A stretch of DNA of 57,823 nt from Bacteroidales bacterium (GCA_012729335.1 JAAYDJ010000023.1:1-57823), one strand, 5' to 3'; counted from the first letter of the stretch, positions 33,068 to 42,920 are shown. The notes: generated from the letters alone by a model not told the origin. Translations and numbers: made by a program.

Positions 33068-34021
33068 TCAGAATATGGCTTTGGCGATTTCCCTGACGTT
33101 ATCAGAGAGGCCATAGGTGTAGATATGAAGTCCGGGGACACCGGTGGCGATGAGTTCCCGTGCCTGGCTGATGGCCCATTCAGTGCCTGCCCTGCGGGCT
33201 TCCTCGTCGGTTTTACAGCCGTGTAAGGCTTTACTCAGGGCCGGGGGCAGAGAAATACTGAAAATCTTTGGCAACACCGTTAACTGGTTCATCAGCGCGA
33301 TGGGTTTGATGCCTGGAATAATGGGGACGGTGATACCCATTTCGCGGCATTTATTCACGAAATCAAAATAGACCTGGTTGTCGAAGAACATCTGTGTGAC
33401 AATGTAGTCGGCGCCGGCTTCCACCTTCTGCCGCAGGTAGCAGAGGTCGGTTTCTATATTGGGGGCTTCGGCATGTTTCTCAGGATATCCGGCCACCCCG
33501 ACACAGAAATCCAGTGGGGTGCTGTTTTTCAGCTCCGGATCGAGGTAAATTCCTTTTTTCAGATTATTGATCTGCCTGACCAGGTCGATGGCGTGGGCGT
33601 TGCCTCCCGGTTCGGGGCGGAAAACCGCTTCTCCCTTGAGGCCGTCGCCCCGCAGGGCCAAAACATTCTCAATGCCCAGGAAATGGAGATCGATCATGAC
33701 ATGTTCTGTTTCGCTGCGGGTGAACCCTCCGCAGACGATGTGGGGAACCACCGGAATGCCATACCTGTGCTGGATGGCAGCGGCAATGGCCACTGTTCCC
33801 GGCCTCTTGCGCACCACCCGCCGCTCGATCTGCCCGCCGGGCTTCTCCCTGAATTCAATTTCGTCACGGTGCGTGGTGATGTTGATGAATTTAGGATCAA
33901 ATTCGAGCAGGTTCTCAATGGTCCTGTAAATACGTGTCGAATCGCTCCCCTTCAGCGGGGGAAGCAATTCAAAGGAGAGAACGGTCCGGCCGCTTTGGCC
34001 CAATGCTTCTGTTACCTTCAT
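33068..34021 (-). CDS. metF: methylenetetrahydrofolate reductase
   Basis: Protein of about 317 residues that reduces 5,10-methylene-THF to 5-methyl-THF for methionine synthesis, using FAD. Family blocks are LSFELLPPLKG at the N-terminus, NITTHRDE, PHIVCGGFTR, NVLALRGDGLKG, the FAD-contacting GADYIVTQMFFDN and PIIPGIKPI. The length is normal. ATG 34021 was chosen over an upstream in-frame start at 34060. The aspartate kinase gene lies 58 bp upstream on the same strand, so both may be expressed together for methionine and aspartate-family amino acids. Confidence 0.95.
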   Translation of the reverse strand: MKVTEALGQSGRTVLSFELLPPLKGSDSTRIYRTIENLLEFDPKFINITTHRDEIEFREKPGGQIERRVVRKRPGTVAIAAAIQHRYGIPVVPHIVCGGFTRSETEHVMIDLHFLGIENVLALRGDGLKGEAVFRPEPGGNAHAIDLVRQINNLKKGIYLDPELKNSTPLDFCVGVAGYPEKHAEAPNIETDLCYLRQKVEAGADYIVTQMFFDNQVYFDFVNKCREMGITVPIIPGIKPIALMNQLTVLPKIFSISLPPALSKALHGCKTDEEARRAGTEWAISQARELIATGVPGLHIYTYGLSDNVREIAKAIF

Positions 34022-34078
34022 GATAGTTCGTTTTTTCTGTGGGGCGCTCCTCACACCCAATTCCTGCCATGGTACCGG

Positions 34079-35326
34079 TTATTGAACAGCGATCTTGGCG
34101 GTCAGACGGCTGTATTGTTCGAGGAAAATTTTCCTGCCGGCTGTCAGCTTTTCAATCGCGTCAGAAGTGTAATGGCGGATGGTAATCAGGGTCAGTCCCG
34201 TATTGTATTTCACCTCATAATCTTTCCGCAGGTCCAGAATGATGGTCTCGAGCCCCATCTCCGGGGCATCAGCCAGCAGGCTCAGGTCGATGGCCGACTT
34301 CTGGATAAGGTTGACTTTGAGTCCTTTTCCCGAAACCAGGGCAAAGACCCTGGAAATGTCTTCCGGGGTGATGAAGGAGAAGTCGTAGGGTGAAAAGGTG
34401 ATCAGCACCTGGTTGCCCCGGGTGATGAACACCGGCGTCAGCTCCAGCAGGTGGTCGACCTGATGGATGATGGTTCCGGGTTCGGAGGGATTCAGGAACG
34501 ACCTGACATGCAGGGGGATATTTTTGTTGTGCAGGGGTTTCATGGTCTTGGGGTGGATCACCTGGGCCCCTGAGTAGGTCATTTCGATGGCTTCCCGGTA
34601 GGAGAGTTCCTTGAGCAGGACGGTGTCGGTAAAAAATTTAGGGTCGGCGTTGAGCACACCCGGTACATCCTTCCAGATGGTCACGCTTTCGGCATTGAGC
34701 AGGTTGGCCAGGATGGCTGCCGTATAGTCGGATCCTTCGCGCCCCAGCGAGGTGGTCAGGTTGGTCACCGTCGATCCAATGAATCCCTGTGTAACATAAA
34801 GGGAGGTTCCGTTGAACTGGAAGGTGTTGTTAATCAGCATTTCGGTCCACTTCCAATTGACGGAGGCATCGCGGTATTTGTCGTCGGTGCGGAGGCTCAC
34901 CCTGATGTCCACCCAGCGGTTGGCCTGTCCGGCAGCCTCCAGGTAGTGGCTCACAATCAGGGAGGAGAGAAGTTCCCCATAACAGATAAACTGGTCATAT
35001 TCAAAATCGTACAACAGGGAGGGGGGCATCCCGAGTCTTTTCCTTACCTCTCCCAGCATCGCGGGAATCGCTTCGGGAATGCTCCCTTTTCCGAATAGCT
35101 CCTCTGAAACTTCCAGGTGAAACCGGCTGAAATCCTCAAAGATCTCCATGGTCTCATCCCATCCGTTAAAATGGGCCTTCACCAGTGTCTCCAGAAGATT
35201 GGTGGTCTTGCCCATGGCCGAAACCACCACGATCAGATCTCCGTTGTCCTGAGATATGATAGAAGCCACATTCCTGATGCCTGCCGCATCCTTTACCGAG
35301 GCCCCTCCGAATTTGTATACCTTCAT
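34079..35326 (-). CDS. aspartate kinase (monofunctional)
   Basis: Protein of 415 residues, first step of lysine, methionine and threonine synthesis. The N-terminus MKVYKFGGASVKDA carries the kinase KFGG motif; FIGSTVTNLTTSLGREGSDYTAA and WKDVPGVLNADP are the aspartate and ATP-site blocks. Two ACT domains follow from about residue 295 (ITRGNQVLITFSPYD; LVSGKGLKVNLIQKSAID). No homoserine dehydrogenase domain is attached. Its promoter region would lie in or next to the 43 bp repeat array at 35364-35535. Confidence 0.94.
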   Translation of the reverse strand: MKVYKFGGASVKDAAGIRNVASIISQDNGDLIVVVSAMGKTTNLLETLVKAHFNGWDETMEIFEDFSRFHLEVSEELFGKGSIPEAIPAMLGEVRKRLGMPPSLLYDFEYDQFICYGELLSSLIVSHYLEAAGQANRWVDIRVSLRTDDKYRDASVNWKWTEMLINNTFQFNGTSLYVTQGFIGSTVTNLTTSLGREGSDYTAAILANLLNAESVTIWKDVPGVLNADPKFFTDTVLLKELSYREAIEMTYSGAQVIHPKTMKPLHNKNIPLHVRSFLNPSEPGTIIHQVDHLLELTPVFITRGNQVLITFSPYDFSFITPEDISRVFALVSGKGLKVNLIQKSAIDLSLLADAPEMGLETIILDLRKDYEVKYNTGLTLITIRHYTSDAIEKLTAGRKIFLEQYSRLTAKIAVQ

Positions 35327-35363
35327 TTTCTACATTTAAACCGGATACAAAACTACACTTTTT

Positions 35364-35535
35364 CACTATCGGAGCGCGAAGGCAGGTCAAACTGAAAGTG
35401 CATTTTCACTTTCGGAGTGCGAAGGCAGGTCAAACAAAAGGTGCATCTTCACTTTCGGGGCGCGAAAGCGGATCAAACAGAATGTGCATCTTCACTATCG
35501 GAGGGCGAAAGCAGGTCAAACTCAAAGTGCATTGT
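35364..35535 (+). repeat. four tandem 43 bp repeats
   Basis: Units start at 35364, 35407, 35450 and 35493, each exactly 43 bp. Each begins CACT(A/T)TCGG, contains GCGAA(G/A)GC and TCAAAC, and ends with GTGCAT. Junctions between units form AAAGTG/CACTTT inverted repeats. The array fills the space between the divergent aspartate kinase and aldo/keto reductase genes. Confidence 0.9.
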
Positions 35536-35586
35536 GAGGAAAAAAGTGTATATTGCCCGTAAGAAATCTTAAAACTGCCTGGTGTC

Positions 35587-36411
35587 ATGGATATTCAAAC
35601 AACGGTTAAACTGAGCAATGGGTATGAGATGCCCCTCTTTGGGTTGGGTGTTTTTCGCAGCAAGGAAGGTCATGAGGTGGAGTCGGCGGTGCTGACTGCT
35701 CTGGAGGCGGGGTACAGGCATATCGACACAGCGGCCGTATATGGCAATGAACGTGGGGTGGGCCGGGCGGTCAGAAGCAGCGGACTTTCCCGCGGTGAGA
35801 TTTTCATCACCTCGAAGATATGGAATTCGGACCAGGGGTATGAGACGACCTTTGACGCCTTCAACGAGAGCATAGAGCGCCTGGATACCGATTACATCGA
35901 CCTTTACCTGATCCATTGGCCCAAGGGGCCGCTTTCTGCGGAAACCTGGAAGGCTTTGGAGGAGATCTACGCCTCGGGAAGAATCAAAGCCATCGGGGTC
36001 AGCAATTTTCTGATTCATCATCTGGAGGAACTCTTTCCGGTGTGCCGGATCAGGCCGATGGTCAATCAGGTGGAGTTTCATCCCTACCTGCAGCAGCCCG
36101 ACCTGCAGGCCTTTTGCCGCGCGGAGGGGATCGTCCTGGAAGCCTGGAGCCCCATCATGCGGGGGCAGGTCAACGAAGATCCTGTTTTACAGGCATTGGC
36201 TGCCAAATACGGAAAAAGCCCCGTGCAGGTCACCCTGCGCTGGGAGCTTCAGAAAGGAGTGGTTACCATTCCCAAGTCGGTCCATGCCGCAAGGATTCTC
36301 TCTAATGCCGATGTGTTCGATTTTGAGATTTCGTTGGAGGATATGGCCAGAATCGACCGCCTCGACAGGCACTTCCGTACCGGGGCCGACCCCGACAATT
36401 TTAACTTCTGA
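35587..36411 (+). CDS. aldo/keto reductase
   Basis: NADPH-dependent oxidoreductase of 274 residues with a TIM-barrel. The catalytic tetrad is visible: Asp in RHIDTAAVYGNE, Tyr in the same block, Lys in TSKIW and His in LIHWPKG. The IPKSVHAARI block near the C-terminus is the NADP-binding loop. It resembles 2,5-diketo-gluconate reductase and methylglyoxal reductase types (AKR5). The physiological substrate cannot be told. The gene is divergent from aspartate kinase across the 43 bp repeats. Confidence 0.92.
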   Translation: MDIQTTVKLSNGYEMPLFGLGVFRSKEGHEVESAVLTALEAGYRHIDTAAVYGNERGVGRAVRSSGLSRGEIFITSKIWNSDQGYETTFDAFNESIERLDTDYIDLYLIHWPKGPLSAETWKALEEIYASGRIKAIGVSNFLIHHLEELFPVCRIRPMVNQVEFHPYLQQPDLQAFCRAEGIVLEAWSPIMRGQVNEDPVLQALAAKYGKSPVQVTLRWELQKGVVTIPKSVHAARILSNADVFDFEISLEDMARIDRLDRHFRTGADPDNFNF

Positions 36412-36499
36412 AAGGAGCCAGCCGTTCCTCTGTTTTTTCCAGAGCCCCTTTCAAGGGTAATCGGTTCTGCCCAGCCAGCTCAAAGATCCGCCTGCCTGA

Positions 36500-37888
36500 T
36501 CAGATACCCGCCAAAGTCCTGATCTGATCCATCATCTTCCGGGCCAGCTGATCCGCCTCTCCGGTGCTCCGGGCTTCCGCATAAATGCGGATGATCGGTT
36601 CCGTATTTGATTTGCGTAAATGGACCCACGACTCCGGAAAGTCGATCTTCACCCCGTCGATATCGGTGATTTTCTCCTTTTTATAGCATGTTTTGATCTC
36701 CTCCAGCAGCCTTTCGGTATCGATTCCCGGGGTGAGTTCGATTTTATTCTTGGAGGTGAAATAGTCGGGGTAGGTGCGGCGCAATTCCGAGCATTTCAGC
36801 TGTGAAAGGGCGAGGTGGCTCAGGAAAAGAGCGACGCCCACGAGGGCATCGCGGCCGTAGTGGCTGGCCGGGTAAATGATACCGCCGTTGCCTTCGCCGC
36901 CGATCACGGCCCTGGTTTCCTTCATGGTCCTGACCACGTTGACCTCACCTACGGCAGCAGCGGCATAGGAGCCGCCATGGCGGAGGGTGACGTCGCGCAG
37001 TGCCCTGCTTGAGGAGAGGTTGGAGACGGTGTTGCCCGGGGTGTGCCGCAGGACGTAATCGGCACAGGCCACCAGCGTGTATTCCTCATTAAACAGGGAG
37101 CCGTCTTCGTTGATGATGGCCAGCCGGTCGACATCGGGGTCGGTCACAAAACCCACATCCACGCTGCTCTCCCTGATGATTTTGCAAGTGCCGGTGAGGT
37201 GTTCGGCCAGGGGCTCGGGGTTGTGGGCGAAGCGGCCTGTGGGTTCGCAGTTGATCTCCACGACGCGGGCTACCCCCAGTTCCCTGAGCAGCTGCGGCAG
37301 GGCAATCCCCCCCACCGAATTGACCCCATCGACCGCCACGGTGAAACCGGCCTCTTTTATGGCTTTCAGGTTGACCAGGGCCAGCCCTTTCACCAGTTCA
37401 ATATGGCGGGAAGTATACTCTTTTTGTGTCACGGTACCCAGGTCGTCGACCCCTGCAAAGGTGAAATCTTCGGCAGCGGCAATGGCGAGGATTTTCTCCC
37501 CTTCGGCAGCCGAAAGGAATTCGCCCCGTTCATTGAGGAGCTTCAGGGCGTTCCACTGTTTGGGGTTATGGCTGGCGGTGAGAATGATTCCCCCGTCGGC
37601 TTTTTCTTCGGTGACGGCGATTTCCGTCGTAGGGGTGGTGGCCATGCCGATGTCGACCACATGACACCCCATGCCCGACAGGGTGGAGATGACCAGGCTG
37701 CTGACCATCGGCCCCGACAAACGGGCATCACGCCCCACCACCAGGGTCACAGGCCCCTCCTTCTTGCGGCCAAGGGCCCAGGTGGCATAGGCTGCCGAAA
37801 ATTTAACCACGTCGAGCGGACTCAGTCCCTCTCCCGGACGGCCCCCAATGGTTCCCCGGATGCCGGAAATCGATTTGATCAGTGTCAT
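36500..37888 (-). CDS. glmM: phosphoglucosamine mutase-type phosphohexomutase
   Basis: Protein of 462 residues of the alpha-D-phosphohexomutase family. The phosphoserine loop is TASHNPKQWNALK, the metal site is DPDVDRLA, the sugar-binding loop is GGEGNGGIIYP and the phosphate-binding loop is RKSNTEPIIRIYAEA. It would turn glucosamine-6-phosphate into glucosamine-1-phosphate for UDP-GlcNAc. In Bacteroidota this type is usually annotated GlmM, but phosphomannomutase or phosphoglucomutase activity is also possible. It is transcribed alone, convergent with the aldo/keto reductase gene. Confidence 0.88.
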   Translation of the reverse strand: MTLIKSISGIRGTIGGRPGEGLSPLDVVKFSAAYATWALGRKKEGPVTLVVGRDARLSGPMVSSLVISTLSGMGCHVVDIGMATTPTTEIAVTEEKADGGIILTASHNPKQWNALKLLNERGEFLSAAEGEKILAIAAAEDFTFAGVDDLGTVTQKEYTSRHIELVKGLALVNLKAIKEAGFTVAVDGVNSVGGIALPQLLRELGVARVVEINCEPTGRFAHNPEPLAEHLTGTCKIIRESSVDVGFVTDPDVDRLAIINEDGSLFNEEYTLVACADYVLRHTPGNTVSNLSSSRALRDVTLRHGGSYAAAAVGEVNVVRTMKETRAVIGGEGNGGIIYPASHYGRDALVGVALFLSHLALSQLKCSELRRTYPDYFTSKNKIELTPGIDTERLLEEIKTCYKKEKITDIDGVKIDFPESWVHLRKSNTEPIIRIYAEARSTGEADQLARKMMDQIRTLAGI

Positions 37889-38060
37889 AGTAAATCTCTT
37901 TTACAGGGCAAAAATAAACGATTCCGTGATAAGGCAGACATCTGCTCCTCCTAAGTTGGGGAGAGCTTTAGCCGGAACAGGCATCCTGACGGCGAACCTC
38001 CCGAAGCGAATGGGATAAATGTGCGGACTTCCCTGGTGCTCGGGCGGGCGGGGTGGTCAC

Positions 38061-38735
38061 TTATTCACCCTGTTCCTCCAGTTCGTCGAGTTCGGCCAGG
38101 GTAGCCCTGAGCTGGTGTAGATAATTGCCGTATACTTTCCGGAAAGCCCATCGCAGCATAAAAAAGAGGAATCCCGAAAGGAGGAGGATCAGCAACAGCC
38201 CCATTCCCAGGGTGGGAATGAAGAATCCTTCCAGGGTATTGTTTTGGTGGATGCTGGTGAAAAAGCCTGCGGTAAAGCCCGTGGCCGATTCCAGGAGAAT
38301 GATGGCCAGGGCGAAGGTGAAAAGGCGCCGGTAAAGGGTAAGCACTCCAATGATTTTCAGGAGGGTATGACGCAGGTCACATCCCTGGCGGCAGATATTG
38401 CGGATTTTCCGGTAGTGGACAAAAAAAGTGATGAAGAGGGCGACGATCAGCAGGCTGACACCCAGATCGAGCCTCTGGAGCCACCCGGGAATTTCTCCTG
38501 CCAGAGTTTCTCCAGGGAAAATGCCTGCCAGGGGCAGGAGTTCCCCTCCCAGAAGTGTGACCACCACCGCCAGCAGTACCAGGAACCCAATCCTGACATT
38601 CCGGTCCAGGCGGTCAAGCAGTGTGGTGGTTCTGCGCCCCAGCATGCTGAGGATCTCTTCCTCACTCAGCATGCGCTGACCTGAGCTCTTGTCCGTCAGC
38701 TTGTTCCAGGCTTTTTGCAGATCATTTAAATCCAT
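38061..38735 (-). CDS. four-helix membrane protein, probable partner of the ECF sigma factor
   Basis: Protein of 224 residues. A cytoplasmic N-terminus of about 45 residues (LNDLQKAWNKLTDKS, SEEEILSMLGRRT) precedes four hydrophobic segments at about 48-70, 90-112, 128-155 and 165-192. The C-terminus is acidic. It starts 4 bp after the sigma factor gene, an arrangement that in Bacteroidota often joins a sigma factor to its membrane regulator. It lacks a recognisable zinc anti-sigma motif, so the anti-sigma role is inference. Confidence 0.65.
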   Translation of the reverse strand: MDLNDLQKAWNKLTDKSSGQRMLSEEEILSMLGRRTTTLLDRLDRNVRIGFLVLLAVVVTLLGGELLPLAGIFPGETLAGEIPGWLQRLDLGVSLLIVALFITFFVHYRKIRNICRQGCDLRHTLLKIIGVLTLYRRLFTFALAIILLESATGFTAGFFTSIHQNNTLEGFFIPTLGMGLLLILLLSGFLFFMLRWAFRKVYGNYLHQLRATLAELDELEEQGE

Positions 38736-38739
38736 GGCG

Positions 38740-39228
38740 TTACTCTTCAGAGGTCATCAGTATCCTGAGTTTCTTTTTAATCCGGTTCATTTTCACCCTG
38801 ACGTAATTCTGGGTGATCCCGGTGATTTCAGCAATCTCCTCGTAGCTTTTATTTTCGAGGAAAAGCAGGATGATGGACTTTTCAATTCCGCTGAGGCGGG
38901 CTACCGCCTGTTTCAGCAGCATCAGATTTTCTTCGGTTTCGGCAGAAGGAGGATCGTCAGCAACCAGCAGGCTCTCCCCCGATAACCGGGTGAATCCCGA
39001 AAAGCGGCGGACTTTCTTAAAGGAGGTGATGGCGGTATTTAGGGCAACCCGGTACATCCAGGTCGTGAACTTCGATTCCTTCCTGAAGGAAGGATACGAT
39101 TTCCACAACTGGGCGAGAATCTCCTGGAAAAGATCGTTACGATCCTCCTCGTCATCGCAATAAATGTTGCAGACTTTGTGGATGATTCCCTGGTTGGCCC
39201 TGACTATTTCCAAAAACTCCTTTTCCAA
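38740..39228 (-). CDS. ECF-type RNA polymerase sigma factor
   Basis: Protein of about 162 residues with sigma region 2 (NIYCDDEEDRNDLFQEILAQLWKSYPSFR, then FTTWMYRVALNTAI) and region 4 (LSGIEKSIILLFLENKSYEEIAEITGITQNYVRVKMNRIKKKL). The start is TTG 39228; no in-frame ATG lies close upstream, and MEKEFLEIVRANQGIIHKVC is the usual start of this subfamily. It is co-transcribed with the membrane protein that follows. Target promoters are unknown. Confidence 0.9.
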   Translation of the reverse strand: MEKEFLEIVRANQGIIHKVCNIYCDDEEDRNDLFQEILAQLWKSYPSFRKESKFTTWMYRVALNTAITSFKKVRRFSGFTRLSGESLLVADDPPSAETEENLMLLKQAVARLSGIEKSIILLFLENKSYEEIAEITGITQNYVRVKMNRIKKKLRILMTSEE

Positions 39229-39350
39229 ACCAGGATATATGTATCGGATTTGCCATGGTGATTACACCCCGGAGGCGTGTTTTACAGCATCAAGAGGGAA
39301 CGGTAAGGCCAGGCTGGGGTGTGTTGCCTCCGGGTGGGTTCCCGCTGTGG

Positions 39351-40586
39351 CTATTTCATCTTCAGAAAGGAGACCTCACGGGGGGTGAGCATCCTCCATT
39401 TGCCGCGGGGAAGGTTTTTCTTGGTCAGTCCCGCAAAGGAGACCCTGTCGAGTGACCTGACCTTGTATCCCAGTGATTCAAAGATGCGGCGGACAATCCG
39501 GTTACGGCCCGAATGGATTTCAACGCCCACGGTATCCTTGTCTTCACCTTCCACATAGGCTATGGCATCGGCGGCAATGGGCCCGTCTTCGAGTTCGATG
39601 CCGTCGGCGATTTTTTGCATGTCGGCCACCGACACCGTTTTGTCGAGGGTCACCTGGTAGACTTTTTCCACTTTGTGGCTGGGATGGGTGAGTCTCTTCG
39701 AGAGCTCCCCGTCGTTGGTGAGCAGGATGAGTCCTGTGGTGTTTTTATCGAGTCTTCCCACCGGATAGATCCGTTCCTCACAGGCCTCTTTGACCAGGTC
39801 CATAACGGTGCGTTCGGCATGGGGATCGTCGGTGGTGGTCACCACCTCGCGGGGTTTGTTGAGCAGAACATAGACTTTCCTTTCGGGAGTGAGAAGGCGG
39901 TTGTCGAAGCGGACCTCGTCGGCCGGGGAAACCTTGGTTCCCAGTTCGGTGACCACCTGTCCGTTGACGGTGACCACACCCGCGGAAATGTATTTGTCGG
40001 CTTCACGGCGGGAGCAGACTCCGGCGTTGGAAATGAACCGGTTGAGCCTGATGAGTTCTTCCTTTCCGGTGGTGCGGAGGGTTTCTTTTCTTTCGGTGGA
40101 ATGGCCGAGTTCCCGCAGGAGTTGCCGGCGGGTATGGCGTTTCTCTCCCCTGAGAACCAGCTTTTTGTTGCCTTTATCGCCGGTAAGGCGGGGTGTGCTG
40201 ACGGTGCGGCCTGCAGCAGCTCTTTCATCACCCAGGGTGCGCCTGCGGGCAGGTGCGGGAATTCCCTGGTGCTGAGTACGCCCTGTGGACCCCGCATTTC
40301 CTGCCATTCTCCTTGACCCGGGTCCTCCAAAACGGCTTCCACGGGAGGGTGTACGCATGCCTTCGCCGCCCCTCTCCCCTCCTGAAAAACTGCCCTGACG
40401 GCCACGATGACCACCTCCGCTCCGGGTCCCTTCCCCTCCTGTCCAGGAAGTACCCTGCCGCGATGACCCCGGCCGCGGCCTTCTCTCCAAACGCTTTCCA
40501 CCTCCCGGGGCCGATTGCTCCCTGGCGGCAGACCTCCCTGCCGGCTTCCCCCGGCCACTGCGGCCTCCCTGTAAATCTCTGTTCAT
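39351..40586 (-). CDS. RsuA/RluB-family rRNA pseudouridine synthase with long basic N-terminus
   Basis: Protein of about 411 residues. The first 165 residues are a low-complexity Gly/Arg/Ser-rich extension. An S4 RNA-binding domain follows (about 178-235, RLNRFISNAGVCSRREADKYI) and then the catalytic domain with the active-site Asp in VGRLDKNTTGLILLTNDGEL and a C-terminal GRNRIVRRIFESLGY. Such enzymes modify 23S or 16S rRNA. The RG-rich tail probably adds general RNA binding and is common in Bacteroidota. ATG 40586 was chosen; a TTG at 40634 would add 16 residues. Confidence 0.92.
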   Translation of the reverse strand: MNRDLQGGRSGRGKPAGRSAAREQSAPGGGKRLERRPRPGSSRQGTSWTGGEGTRSGGGHRGRQGSFSGGERGGEGMRTPSRGSRFGGPGSRRMAGNAGSTGRTQHQGIPAPARRRTLGDERAAAGRTVSTPRLTGDKGNKKLVLRGEKRHTRRQLLRELGHSTERKETLRTTGKEELIRLNRFISNAGVCSRREADKYISAGVVTVNGQVVTELGTKVSPADEVRFDNRLLTPERKVYVLLNKPREVVTTTDDPHAERTVMDLVKEACEERIYPVGRLDKNTTGLILLTNDGELSKRLTHPSHKVEKVYQVTLDKTVSVADMQKIADGIELEDGPIAADAIAYVEGEDKDTVGVEIHSGRNRIVRRIFESLGYKVRSLDRVSFAGLTKKNLPRGKWRMLTPREVSFLKMK

Positions 40587-40726
40587 GTGATTCTTTTTAA
40601 CGCCACAAAGTTCGCAAAAAAACTGATTGGCCAAAATTTCACCTCCCCTGTTACAATCCGCTTCCGGTGGTTACTTATTGGAAGAGCAGATAAGCACTTT
40701 TCAATTCATCAAATAACGCTGAAAGC

Positions 40727-41497
40727 ATGAATTCACACGAGATTGATTACAAAATCACAGGAGAGGGGATCCAACTGGTAGAGATCGAACTGGATCCCGG
40801 GGAAACGGTCATTGCGGAAGCCGGGGCCATGCTTTACATGGAAGATGGCATTTTCTTCACGGCCAAGATGGGCGACGGCACCAATCCGCGCGCCGGACTT
40901 TTCGATAAGCTGCTGGCGGCCGGTTCACGGGTAATCACCGGGGAGTCCCTGTTTATCACCCACTTCACCAACCAGGGATACGGAAGGAAAAAAGTGGCCT
41001 TTGCGGCGCCTTACCCCGGGACCATCGTTCCTCTTGATCTGAAGGAACTTCGGGGGCAGGTGGTCGTTCAAAAGGATGCATTTCTGTGTGCCGCCCTGGG
41101 CACTAAAGTCTCGATCACCTTTAGCAGGAAACTGGGGGCTGGATTTTTCGGCGGTGAAGGATTTATTCTGCAGACTCTCCAGGGCGACGGGAAGGCTTTT
41201 GTGCATGCCGGGGGTACTGTCATTGAGCGCCAGCTCAACAACGAAATCCTCAGGGTAGATACCGGGTGCATTGTAGGTTTCGAGCCGCAGATCGAGTATA
41301 GCATCGAACAGTCAGGGAGCCTGCGTTCCATGGTTTTTGGCGGCGAAGGAATCTTTTTGGCCACCCTGCGGGGAACGGGAAAAGTATGGCTCCAGAGCAT
41401 GCCCATTGCCAAGCTGATCAGCCGCCTGTCGGTGTTCGGCGGCAATACCCGCAAGGAAGGGGGCGCCGGCCTCCTGGGAAAATTACTGGAAGGATAA
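40727..41497 (+). CDS. AIM24/TIGR00266 family protein
   Basis: Protein of 256 residues with the duplicated beta-fold of the TIGR00266/AIM24 family: [26 protein letters not shown] near the start, [23 protein letters not shown] in the middle and [23 protein letters not shown] near the end. No catalytic residues are known for the family and its role in bacteria is undefined. It has no signal peptide. It stands alone, divergent from the pseudouridine synthase gene. Confidence 0.92.
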   Translation: MNSHEIDYKITGEGIQLVEIELDPGETVIAEAGAMLYMEDGIFFTAKMGDGTNPRAGLFDKLLAAGSRVITGESLFITHFTNQGYGRKKVAFAAPYPGTIVPLDLKELRGQVVVQKDAFLCAALGTKVSITFSRKLGAGFFGGEGFILQTLQGDGKAFVHAGGTVIERQLNNEILRVDTGCIVGFEPQIEYSIEQSGSLRSMVFGGEGIFLATLRGTGKVWLQSMPIAKLISRLSVFGGNTRKEGGAGLLGKLLEG

Positions 41498-41568
41498 TCG
41501 TTCCTTCCGGCAGTTTTGGACACAACTCCCTGCGTTTGGATTCAGGGTGCAATCCGGTCCTGCGTTGA

Positions 41569-42909
41569 TCAGCCAATGTCGGGGAGACTGATTCCCCTGA
41601 TTTTCCGGTACAGGTCAAGGGCATAGACATCGGTCATCCCCGAGATAAAATCAACGGCCGACTGCACCCGGTGATAGGTTGAATCTTCCTCCTGGAAGTA
41701 CTGCCCCGGTAAAAGCATCAATATTCTTTTGCTCAGGGGATTTCCGGGGTGGAGGAGGGCTCCGGTGAATTCCCCCAGCAAGGTATCGATGATTTTATAA
41801 CCGGCGATTTCGATTTCGACTACGGTACGGTGGTTATAGATTTTTTCGTAGGAGACCTCCTGCACTTTTCTCATGGCTTCAAGGCAGGGAGTGGAGATAC
41901 TCTTCAGGAGGGATCCCCGGAAGTGAGACGACAGGATGGCTTCATGGTGGCGGATGAAAACCGAGGCACACTCGCGGGTGAGTTCTCCGATAGCCCCTGC
42001 ACGCAGATAACTGATCTGTTCATTGGGATCGGTCACCGCCCGCAGGGTTTGTTCTGTGTCCCGTTTTCTTTCCGGGGAACTCTCCCTTAGAAAAGCAGAA
42101 AGGAGTTCTGCGGTTTCGCCGAAGCTGAGGATGCCCAGTTTGAAGGCATCTTCGACATCCATCACCTGGTAGCAGATGTCATCAGCGGCTTCCACCAGGT
42201 AAACCAGGGGGTGACGCGCTCCTGTGAGGGGCTCTTCAGAGAGGACAGGGATCTCAGTTTCCCTGGCGATCTCCCGCCAGGTCTCTTTTTCCGACTGGAA
42301 AAAACCGAATTTCTGATGGGTGGCCCCTGTCGACTCAAAAGGATATTTGACGATGCTGGCCAGGGTGGTGTAGGTGAGGGCAAATCCGCCACTGCGCTTG
42401 CCTCTGAAAGGATGGGTGAGCAGCCTGAAAGCATTGGCGTTGCCGTCGAAATGGGTGAAATCCTTCCATTGCGCTTCGGTCATCTCATTTTTCAGGAGTT
42501 TTCCCGCCCCGTTGGTGAAAAAGGAACTGATGGCCGCCTCCCCGGAGTGACCGAACGGGGGATTGCCCATGTCATGGGCCAGGCAGGCCGCTGAAACCAC
42601 CGCCCCCACCTGGGTAAGCAGAATGGGATCGGTGATGTACTGCTCCCTGAACAGCATCTCTGCTACCTTGTTGCCCAGGGAACGCCCTACACTGGCCACC
42701 TCCAGGGTGTGGGTAAGCCGGTTGTGTACAAAGATCCTCCCCGGAAGCGGAAATACCTGGGTTTTGTTCTGCATCCGCCGGAATGCAGACGAAAAAATAA
42801 TCCGGTCGTAATCACGCTGGAATTCAGTCCGGTCCTCGCTCCTGACGCTGCTCCCCCCTGCAGGCTCCTTGCCCAGCCGGCGCGAGGTCAGCAAAGTGTT
42901 CCAATCCAT
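41569..42909 (-). CDS. dgt: deoxyguanosinetriphosphate triphosphohydrolase-like protein
   Basis: HD-domain dNTP triphosphohydrolase of 446 residues. Metal ligands are the His in NRLTHTLEVA, the HD pair in LAHDMGNPPFGHSGE and the Asp in LVEAADDICYQVMD. The N-terminal RTEFQRDYDRIIFSSAFRRMQNKTQVF is the family signature. These enzymes remove triphosphate from dNTPs and influence nucleotide pools and phage defence. The octamer repeat array at 42921-43053 begins 12 bp upstream of its ATG and so occupies its promoter region. Confidence 0.93.
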   Translation of the reverse strand: MDWNTLLTSRRLGKEPAGGSSVRSEDRTEFQRDYDRIIFSSAFRRMQNKTQVFPLPGRIFVHNRLTHTLEVASVGRSLGNKVAEMLFREQYITDPILLTQVGAVVSAACLAHDMGNPPFGHSGEAAISSFFTNGAGKLLKNEMTEAQWKDFTHFDGNANAFRLLTHPFRGKRSGGFALTYTTLASIVKYPFESTGATHQKFGFFQSEKETWREIARETEIPVLSEEPLTGARHPLVYLVEAADDICYQVMDVEDAFKLGILSFGETAELLSAFLRESSPERKRDTEQTLRAVTDPNEQISYLRAGAIGELTRECASVFIRHHEAILSSHFRGSLLKSISTPCLEAMRKVQEVSYEKIYNHRTVVEIEIAGYKIIDTLLGEFTGALLHPGNPLSKRILMLLPGQYFQEEDSTYHRVQSAVDFISGMTDVYALDLYRKIRGISLPDIG

Positions 42910-42920
42910 AGTTTAAAATA

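Noticed and set aside
35364-35535. CRISPR array
   Set aside because: The 43 bp units are contiguous and similar along their whole length, without unique spacers, and no cas genes are near.
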